Positions 55,490-64,000 of a stretch of 64,000 nt of DNA are shown piece by piece (the first letter of the stretch is position 1; every line of letters begins with the position of its first letter). The notes beneath the pieces are model-generated. The model was given only the letters and a program-made list of their open reading frames with translations. It did no database searches and was not told the DNA's origin. A program made the position numbers and the translations under genes. The stretch is from Odontocerum albicorne (lineage: Eukaryota > Arthropoda > Insecta > Trichoptera > Odontoceridae): assembly GCA_949825065.1 (NCBI GenBank), contig OX463845.1:28891315-28955314 (forward strand). Reading direction: 5' to 3'.

Positions 55490-56570
55490 CGGTACGAACA
55501 CATGTGTTGATTGAACTGAAGAGGAAGCTATGAAAAACGAAGGAAGAAATATCGCGGAAGTGCGCTCAAAATAACCCGATTGAAGAATAAAAAGCCCACA
55601 CAGAGATAGTAACCGGCGCGCATACAAAACCCACACTAACTGTACCGAGACACCAGATGTTCATGCATCAGACAGATTTTTAAACCATCGCCGGGCTGCG
55701 ACACTATTCCGTTTTATATGCGAGTGGGTATACACACAGTTGAACACCTGGTCGAAAAGTTCGCAATAATCATACCATTAAACGGCCAACTGTTCACAGA
55801 CTTACAAACAACTGTTCATCGGTTGATCAATCCGACAATAATATCTAAAGCGAGTGACACGACCTCCAAACAGCCATACTTGCCTATTCCAATTCTCAAC
55901 AGATGGTCTGTTAAAAGCGCGGAGCTTATTACAAAATGAATAAAAATAAATTTCCTCAATTGTCTGTCAGGTGGTCAAATCTCATTTATTGATTGGTTAT
56001 CGTAAAATATTTGAAAATTTAATAATCCATCCGTGAGATAATAATCGTACTTTCGACAAACTTAAAACGAAACATTACAGATTACACACAATTCTTACGT
56101 TGGCCAGAAATTGAATGACCGCCACTTTGTGGGTATCAATAAATATTAATAGTCCCGAGATGCGGGTAAGAATAAGTTTTGAACGGTACCCCTATGTCTT
56201 CCAATAATGATAATTAGGAATTAAACCAATATTTGAAACAAACCGTTAGTTTTAACAGATGGCCAGAGAATTTTTTGTAAAAGGCACAATGAAATATGGT
56301 TAACTCAGATTGAATGCCGTCAATTTATTTAACGAGCGAGGCAAACGCGACTAATAGGGGCTGAAAGGTTACGGGAACTTCGTCGATTACATTTAGATTA
56401 CAACGCGACGTCACTCAAGTTTTTGTAGCGATAAATATAAACCAATATTTTAAAGTAAAAGAGTTATGGCCGTACGAACTCAAAGGTTACAGAGTTGTGT
56501 GCGAGGTCAAGGTTTCATCGCTTAATATAGAACCGGCTCTAACAAAAGTACTTATTAAGACTGTAATTAC
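55490..56570. promoter_or_regulatory. Candidate conserved noncoding stretch (inference)
   Basis: Balanced-composition patches include about 55590-55720 (accggcgcgcatac) and 56330-56530 (ggcaaacgcgactaatagggg, cattacaacgcgacgtcac). No repeats or transposon motifs are seen. The 73-codon frame at 55718-55939 is unrecognised. Confidence 0.2.
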
Positions 56571-57429
56571 AACGGCCTTCGTCACAATTTAGGATCTGGT
56601 GGTTACTAATAAGACCGAAGCGAAGAAATTAGTTCCTGTTCGAAAATATACAATATTATTCCACAGTTCTTCACGTTAATATACGTGTATTATTATTTAA
56701 TTCCTCAATTCTAATTGTATCGATAGATTGAATAAGTGCAATCAATGCAAACCACTTTCCGTTGAATGATTGTTGTTAAACCAGTAGACAGATAATTTAG
56801 ATCATAATTTATTTACATAGCCACTTATGTTACTTGTGTACCTTAGGCAAGAGAAATAAAAAATAACTCAGTGTTTGAACATAAAGTACATAATAAAATA
56901 GCGAGAGAAATGAAGCTCACGCATCCGTTTACAACTGGTGTAACAAGAGCGCATTGTTTGTTAGCTTGGGGGTTTGCTCCCGCTTGATATAGTTAGCAGA
57001 TAACACGGCTTAACACCACTTTGTATAGATTGACAATGAATGATAAGTCAGCACTTATCACAATAGTTTGTTTGTGAACGGGCATTCCGTCTCTCTGCTA
57101 TTGGGGCGCGATGTATGAAGGCTTTTTATTATTAATAATTTATAGTTACAAAGAACTGGACCACGTTTATCGAATACGGATTGAGATTTCATTCGTATCG
57201 GCGTCATGTCAAATTTAATGCAAGAAAGTCGTGATTCACGAAGTACTCGTAAACATACACGATTAAAGAATTCGACTACTGTTGCTCTTGCATGTCCAAA
57301 AGAGAAGGCAAAACAAAAAAATACATTTATCCGAACTTACTAAGAGGCCATTTAGCTGTCAGAAGAAAAAATATACTTAGCACGTAACACGTGTGAACTC
57401 TGAGATATATTTAATTGTGCAATTTTATC

Positions 57430-57655
57430 TTAGCTTTTATAAACAAGAGTGGATAACAGTAATTGCGGCGAGCCAACAAGAATATACACGTTTCACAATG
57501 CAGAAGGTAGAAGACGAGAACTGGATCTCGGCCGATTTTAATTTCCAGAATCACGCTCATCCGAGATTGCAGCAACATAATCACTTCGTGATCCCGGAGC
57601 ATGGACGGCTCTTGCATCTCGGTTGCCTAATTGCAGAATAAGAAATGCCAGCAAA
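57430..57655. promoter_or_regulatory. Candidate conserved noncoding island (inference)
   Basis: This patch is open on both strands (57393-57641 plus, 57617-57411 minus), GC-richer, with 'ctggatctcggccgatttta' and 'gagcatggacggctcttgca'. It has no transposon similarity. Confidence 0.25.
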
Positions 57656-58849
57656 ATATTAATTAAATCATCATATTTACTTACAGCGATAGCATCCATT
57701 GCTTTTCAACATCTCGTGTTGCAATATAACAATTTTACCTAAGAAATTGAATATGCAAGTTAAGTGCTATGATATCAAACTTCTTAGAAAATATTGTAAA
57801 TATTGTAAATTTTCTAAATTTATTTTTATGTAATTTACAACATTATTGCTGATTATGTTTTCTAACTAACGAAGAGTCGACTTCTTCAAAATAATCAAAT
57901 GTCTTTTTTTTTTTAATTTTAAACAATATGATTGATAAGTATAAATATCCTGACCTACTAAGTCTGTTGTGGCTTCAGTGGGTCACTAAGAGTTGTTTAT
58001 ATCTGTCAAGGTGAATTTATTTCAGTAATTGATTAGTTTTTAAAAACGCCATACAGATATAACACTAGTAAAAGTGGTTATTTCATAGTGACAGAAAAGG
58101 TTGAGAGCGTCTGATATGTTCAATGGAAAATAACCGTACCAGTGATTTTTCAATTGTGTTACAATTCAATTAAAATGCGTCCGCTAAATTTATTTTTTAC
58201 AAAAAAAAAATAATAAGGTTTAACATTCTTCAAATGGCCTTGTCAGGCGAGCATTTTTGTGGTTTTGCCTACTGGCAATGTCACAGCCGAACAAGTTTTC
58301 TGTATAGTATTAACTTTTACGAGCTAAATTTGGAAATGCCTTACAGCTGAGTGAAATTAAATAAACAATTATTAAACTTAATTAGATAAATTTGAAGCGT
58401 GACCAACAGCTCAAGATGCTGTAAGCTTCAAATGGCCGTTACACAAAGCCATTAAAATCTCATTAAATTTCACTTTCCATTTTCATATTGCAGTTGCGAT
58501 CAAATAAATCTCCGACTCATCTGAGTCAATTCAAATCTCTGTAATTGCAGTTATTTTATCGTTATGATGAAAAAACTATTGAAATATTTGCCAGTTTATT
58601 TAAACCAATTTAAAGCATATTTATGCTGTCATTCTGCAGAACATTCTTTCAAAAAATATTATCTAGAATTGTATTCCCAAAGCGAGTATTTCAGACTGTT
58701 CGGCATTCAATTATTATCTTTGAATTAAAATAATAAATGTTCTCTCTAAATAAATATATAACTTTAATATTGTGATATTTCCATTGAAAAAGATATATGT
58801 TTCACCGTGCAGCTTAAGACAATATCTATATATTAATTAATTAATTTAA

Positions 58850-59290
58850 ATTTAGAAATGAAGCGCAGATCGTGTGGATGCATGGTACGGTAGATTGAGT
58901 AGTCTTGAATTTTTCATGAGGGTACTTCCAAGAAATACCCAAGAAAACGTTTATAGCAGAGATACCGCGATGTTTGTCTTTATAATCACCATTCAGCCTC
59001 GACATATTTGGATGCAGATGTGGAGAAGAAGCTATATCGTATTGTTTGCTCAGCGAACAAAGACTTCAACTCTGTCCCACAAAGCGTCGGTTTTGCCGAA
59101 CACGTGTGTCTCATCATTCTTTCCATTCTCACATCACACGGGATGTGGATGTCCCTCAGACCAGAGCAAGGAACCGAGGAGATAAGTGTCTTCTTATGCT
59201 AAATATACAACACGTCTACAATAAACACGGCACGCCACACACTAACGGCTGAATCAGTATTATTTGTCCGTCTCAAAGGTGAGCCAGGTA
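58850..59290. promoter_or_regulatory. Candidate conserved noncoding island (inference)
   Basis: All three plus-strand frames are open over 58874-59252 (103, 64 and 68 codons). That is a signature of locally low stop frequency, not of one gene. It contains 'catcacacgggatgtggatgtccc' and 'caacacgtctacaataaaca'. No family is recognised. Confidence 0.25.
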
Positions 59291-60479
59291 TAAAGTTTAA
59301 CATTTATCACCGGTGCCCTTTTTTTACATATTTGTTTATCCATATTTAAATTATATTTTATTCAAAAGTTACAATCTAAAATGTAATTGAAGATATACAA
59401 AAAATTGAAAATAAATAATATATTCAATCAATAGAAGACGATAAGATCGTGAATTAAAACAAAAATATGAACGGATGTTCAACTGAATTCAGTTAATTAA
59501 AAAATACACTTAAGTTTTATTTTATTTAGAAATGGAATAATTTATATTCTCTAGATATCATTGATCATATTATGTAGATAATAAGTTCAAAATAATTATC
59601 GCAAAGAAAGCTAAAACTCACGAATATCCATATTTAGACAAGTCAGAATGTATGTTGTACCTAAGAGGCATAAATTTATCTATTTCTAATAAATTTAAAT
59701 TCAAATTGATCGTTTAATTAAGACCAGTAAACATAAGATGATGAGAAATCACGAAAACCAGATTTACTTCCGCAATTAGCAGCTCTTACATATCTTGATC
59801 TCTCGGAGAAGAAAATACTACACGAATTGCGAAGACCATGTTGATATCATGAATTATAGATTGATACCAGTAAATGCTCCACGAACTGGAACTTGCTACC
59901 ACCGATCATCATAATCCAAGAATCTATGAGCAATCATTAATTTCCAGTCATCAACTCGGCGCCATAGCTAATATCCATTAATATATTCTAAAGGAAGGCT
60001 GCTTCGTCATTTCCACCTCGGGAAATGTCAAGCAATGAATCGTTCTTATATTTTGCAATTACGAATGATTATTCTAATTCTTTGATTTATTTGATTAAAA
60101 TTATAAAAAAACTATAATATATTTTTAAACATTCTTCTTTAAAAGAGTTTTAACTAGAAATATAAAAGTACTTAAATTTAAAAAATGCGAAATATTGTCA
60201 CTAAAGTTTGTTTAATTAATTTTTTTGAGATCAAGTAAAAATGCAAACTTGAGCAATAAATATTCTACGTGTAAGCTTAATTTCAAATAATAGCAAATGC
60301 ATTAATTATTGTTGCGAACAAGAATATTCCGAAATTTCAACTTTCTTACTGTATTTGTGACATTATTTCACAATGTGTTTTAAAAGCTCGTAAAATAAAC
60401 GAATTTAATCAAAGAATATTTAACATTTGGAAACAGATGCAATTCGAAGGTACGAGTATATTTTCATATGCATACTCCT

Positions 60480-60700
60480 ACAGTCCACATATCCTCGCTG
60501 CACATGTTAAGATCGTCGGGATTGTTTAGTGTTTTTACAGCAGCTAGATGAGATGACGGGCTCTTCGGGGGCCGATTGCAGACAGCACGCCGCGCCCGCC
60601 ATATTTCACGACGTCGGGACGCCAGTTGTCGCCAACATGTCACAGGTTAACCCGGCCACTTTGATCTTTAGCCCAACAACAGGTGAAGGAAACACATAAA
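60480..60700. promoter_or_regulatory. Candidate conserved noncoding island (inference)
   Basis: A GC-rich patch (60545-60670) contains 'gccgcgcccgccatatttca', a TCF-like 'ctttgatctt' at about 60657 and an E-box-like 'acaggtg'. There is no open frame of note and no transposon similarity. The binding-site matches are short and would occur by chance. Confidence 0.3.
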
Positions 60701-60849
60701 TACGCTAAAATTTGATATATCAACTTCCAGAAATTTCCGTGAAATATAAAATATGATTTATGGCGACGACTGCCAACAAATTACAAATATTTCCACTTTA
60801 CTAATTTAAAAAAGTATCTCTTCGGAGTCGTTTGTCAATTATCACGGTT

Positions 60850-61215
60850 TTGCCGGCGTTATCTATAAAATATTAGTATGGGTCCGTTATTAATTGTTAA
60901 GATGAGATTCAACCGAACCGCTGTCGGCAGAATTATGATAAATCGGGAGTAATTAGATGAAAAATCGCTCACTGGGCCCCCGGATCTGGCGCGAGTTGAT
61001 ATGCGAGCCGAGAGCATCATAAATTCCTCGAGCGCACACCTGCGCGCACCTCCCAACTCGGCGCATCGTGAGACTCGCCAGCTTTATTTAAATGCATTCT
61101 TGCACCAGGATTTATGACCGGGCTGAGGAAAAAAAGTAAATCGAACCCGGGGTAAAATGGGAGACGCTAATGCCTGGATTGCGACTTACGAATGCCTCTC
61201 TCGCTCCATTGATTC
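60850..61215. promoter_or_regulatory. Candidate conserved noncoding island (inference)
   Basis: A GC-rich patch includes 'cccccggatctggcgcgagt', 'ctcgagcgcacacctgcgcgc' and 'ccaggatttatgaccgggctg' (a TTTATGACC string of posterior-Hox/caudal type). It is flanked by AT-rich DNA, without repeats. Confidence 0.3.
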
Positions 61216-61379
61216 AGTTGTCGTATGCGATTCGTTTTTTAATTGATTTAGAATACGAGTATATCAAAAGGAAAACAATCTTAGAATTGAACTGTAGGGT
61301 TTTCACATATTCTTTGAAAAAGAAAAAAATAGCCGATATATGAAAACATTCATGTTTGTCTCGTAGTATTTCTAGACTG

Positions 61380-61805
61380 TGAAGAGAGAAATGACACAAA
61401 TGAATCCGTTGTTTAGAGCTTTGCCATGGAAAGTAAGAGAAGAGTGACACAGCTGTTGTTGTAAATCTGTGTTGCAGAAGAGCACCTCGACATGTTGCTT
61501 AAAGGGGAATAAGAGTGTCTGCAGCAGTCGTTTAATAAATTTGCGTCCAGATTTATCTGTCGGCAACGGTCGGCAGATTCCCGACACCTGTTTCTGCGGT
61601 GGAGCGTCACGGACACAATGGGTGCCAGATCTGGGCACTTCATCATTTAGCGGACACTCCGCGAGAGTGGGTTTAGACGAGAGATTGATGTCCGCGAGGA
61701 TGTTGAGTGGGCCTAACCGCCACGATGCATTTGCGGGATAGACGCCACCTGTGGACATTATTCACCGTGGGAACTAAAATTGCCCAAGAACAAGTCCAGG
61801 CGGCA
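61380..61805. promoter_or_regulatory. Candidate conserved noncoding island or exon (inference)
   Basis: Long frames are open on both strands (61758-61372 minus, 128 codons; 61469-61741 plus, 90 codons; and a second minus frame). Composition is balanced throughout. I do not recognise either protein. It is the strongest single candidate exon in this part, but the multi-frame openness favours conserved noncoding DNA. Confidence 0.3.
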
Positions 61806-61809
61806 TAAT

Positions 61810-62885
61810 TGAACCGTTGTTATGTTATTACAATTTTTGTAGCCAGAAAATATTTATCTTGGCTGAAAATATTTAACAAAAGATCTTTCCTGAATTTCTG
61901 TGAAAATTTATCATTTCTTTGTTTTTGAGGAAAAAAAATTCTTTTGAAATATGAAACCTAATTTCTTATCGTATAATAACTTTGCCCTTAATTATAAGTC
62001 ATTAATTTTCTGCCATGTTCTTGGTTTTGAAGTGTATTTTTCTATTATAATACTGAACATATCTACTGAAACAGTATGCTCCAGATGTAAGTGACCATAC
62101 ATCATATAAAATAGACGCAACTAAGCCAAATCAAACCTACATTTTTTTACTTGATTTGAAACAATTGAGAAATTAAATCAAGCTGCATTGAATGGGCATG
62201 TATGGAACTAAAAAAAAATATGCAATTCTACTATAAAATACTCATTTAACGTGCTTGATATTTTTAGGCATACAGGGATGATTGAATACTTTTTCGATGT
62301 GTATTTCAAAAAGTAAAAAAAAAATCTGTAGGATGGGTTCCTTTTGCACAATTACGTCAAAATATTGATCGTGATTGACAAAATGGTCACCACCAAGGTA
62401 CAGTCGTACTATATCAGCTTGAAAAAATATAAAAGTCAATATCGACACTGTTAATGTTGACTGAAATTCCCTTATCTGTTCCCACGACATGTCCAAGGAC
62501 CGGCCGGACACCTGAGCGGTCGAGCAATTAAGATAAAAATCGAAAAAGGTAAAGAGTTGCAGCCAGCTACGCATATGGGAAAAACAGCGAGATAACAGCG
62601 CAAAACAAAAAACAAAACGACGACAGTGGTTTAACAATATTTTTATATTTATTTTTATATAGCTTATACATAAAGGTTAAACCCAATTATATACAAAAAT
62701 TGAAATGATGTATGTATAACAATTGAACAATTTTTTTTTGTTCGAAACAACTAAATCCCCTCACTAAGAAAGTTCATCATGCTTATTTTTTTTTAAAAGA
62801 CTGAAATCTTAAAACATTTCAATATTCGAAGACCCATTCCAAAATAACATAACGTGAAACAAAGGAAAATCACTTTGCAAGTTTT
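61810..62885. other. No recognised gene
   Basis: The minus-strand frame 62637-62242 (131 codons) is open but unrecognised. Its balanced part is about 62440-62600 (ggaccggccggacacctgag), similar in kind to the neighbouring islands. Confidence 0.3.
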
Positions 62886-62889
62886 TTTT

Positions 62890-63245
62890 TATTCATTCGT
62901 ATGGCACCCCTCAACATAATCCGAATTGATGACGCAGACATTTTGAAGAGCGTGGTGGGGAAGCAATATTACCTTCGAACCCAGAATTCGAGCTTTGAGG
63001 TTAAGAACCATTGAAATACGCAAGTAATTGATAGTTCGCCATCGTACTTGTTCAAAATACTACCACACGTAGAAAGGCAAGAAAATTCGCACGTCTAACG
63101 CGTGCGAGTAATGTTAACAAATTAATTCTTTAACCAGACTGATACCCTTTATTCTTTTTTTGTACCATCGTGAATCGAACCCGAAACCCTCATGTAAAAG
63201 ACCAACATCTTATCAAGAAGGTCATCAACTTGGCAAGTTAGTTCT
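62890..63245 (-). mobile_element. SINE family C, apparently complete, minus strand
   Basis: On the minus strand: tRNA-like head 'gccaagttgatgaccttctt...' with B box 'tttcgggttcgattcacgat', then 'gtacaaaaaaagaataaagg'. The body follows: 'cgcacgcgttagacgtgcga', 'tacgtgtggtagtattttga', 'ttgcgtatttcaatggttct', 'gaattctgggttcgaaggta' and 'atgttgaggggtgccatacgaatgaataaaaaaaaa'. The A-rich end is at 62881-62890. It is about 360 bp and is the reference for the partial copies elsewhere. Confidence 0.8.
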
Positions 63246-63689
63246 ACTTATTCCAAATCAGATTTCATTTGTTTGATAAAGATCGATTCAAAATATCTCA
63301 CATTTCCTTGAAAAAGATGAAATTAATATTAACTCAAAAAATAAGAGTAGACACATCTGCTTTCAATTCTTAGTATTGTCATAGTTTGCAGAAATGTGGT
63401 AAGTAACTTGATAACTATTGTTGAAAGATTTTATCTAGAAATAGTTAAGTCAGCAGTCAACAAATAAAATACATGATCTTTTGTTTGTGCAAACGTACTT
63501 TTTTTATCTACCGTATCTAATTTATCTTTCTTTCTTGGATGATAATGTTTAGATATTCTAGAATATAATAAAGTTTAGATATACTGTTTGTGTTTTAAAT
63601 TATGTCTTGGTAGATATTTAGAGAATTTTCTCTAAAAGTTATATTTATTTAAAATATATTTGTAATTTTTAACATTATTTTGCTTTAAT

Positions 63690-63750
63690 AAGCTTTATTT
63701 TTTTATGATGCTCTTTTTATTTTTTATGATGCTCTTTGTATTTTTTACGA
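63690..63750. repeat. Tandem 'ttttttatgatgctcttt' duplication
   Basis: 'tttttatgatgctcttt' occurs at about 63698 and 63721, followed by a third diverged unit (ttttttacgataaactctt). It adjoins the SINE at 63755. Confidence 0.75.
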
Positions 63751-63754
63751 TAAA

Positions 63755-64000
63755 CTCTTCGGAGTTGGGGGTGCTTTTTGAGTATTTTTTCATTAATTCT
63801 ACCCATTGAAATATCCGAAATGGCGGTAAAGGGTTGATGGATCGCGCCATGGTTAAAGAATCCGTAAAGTGGGCACATAGCTTACGATTCATCATCGTAA
63901 GTGTTGGAAATACAACCGAACTAGTCTGGCACGTCTAGCGTGCGATTATTGTTACCAAACAAACCCATTGTTACCAAATGTTTTGGGTATCATCGATAAT
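63755..64000 (-). mobile_element. SINE family C, cut by the window edge, minus strand
   Basis: On the minus strand 'atcgatgatacccaaaacat' (head end) leads to 'cgcacgctagacgtgcca', and then 'ggatatttcaatgggtagaa' near 63800. The block order matches the family-C copy at 62890-63245. Head boxes lie beyond the window end. Confidence 0.6.

Noticed and set aside
58874..59252. Three overlapping plus-strand frames as a gene
   Set aside because: All three frames are open at once and none matches a family; this indicates low local stop frequency, not coding.

Overview
The window is AT-rich (roughly two thirds A+T by eye), with intergenic-style sequence and no bacterial-type gene layout. It reads as nuclear DNA of an arthropod, most likely an insect: it is packed with decayed non-LTR retrotransposons, tRNA-derived SINEs, mariner and pogo DNA transposons, MITEs and Helitrons. 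I cannot name the species. I found no intact host protein-coding gene, no rRNA or tRNA gene and no CRISPR array. Nearly all recognisable coding matter is transposon-derived and broken by stops, frameshifts or deletions.

Layout. 1-10 kb: LINE tails, SINEs, a pogo-type transposon (6376-7399) that contains a foldback hairpin, a second hairpin copy, and a MITE with long inverted repeats (9064-9266). 10.2-12.2 kb: a clean satellite of 27 units of 73 bp, most of it an alternating A/B array of 146-bp dimers. 12.3-23.5 kb: LINE and SINE remnants, a pogo-like MITE, a mariner transposase relic, and several short tandem duplications. 23.5-25.1 kb: an RTE-like LINE fragment that appears to split a SINE. 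25.3-27.9 kb and 31.2-33.8 kb: two composite Helitrons with shared ends, each carrying truncated Pif1-type helicase pieces and internal tandem modules. 28-47 kb: further LINE fragments, a mariner-like transposase relic, a jockey-like reverse transcriptase relic, and a new-looking repeat family seen twice (37.74 and 46.56 kb). 48.2-49.0 kb: a young-looking, internally deleted mariner with both inverted repeats and TA duplications. 49-53 kb: sparse, with two MITE candidates. 53-62.6 kb: almost free of recognisable transposons, with GC-richer islands that are open in several frames on both strands. I read these as candidate conserved regulatory DNA rather than genes, and that is inference only. 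62.9-64 kb: two SINEs.

Three SINE families are separable by eye. Family A ends in a small 'attgccacatggcaat' hairpin module. Family B has a tRNA-like head and a short body with 'ctatgac.tcggtcat'. Family C has a tRNA-like head and a longer body ending 'ttgaggggtgtcatacgaatga'. The recurring theme is nesting and modular reuse: hairpin in pogo element, LINE in SINE, SINE in LINE, and Helitrons built from repeated modules.
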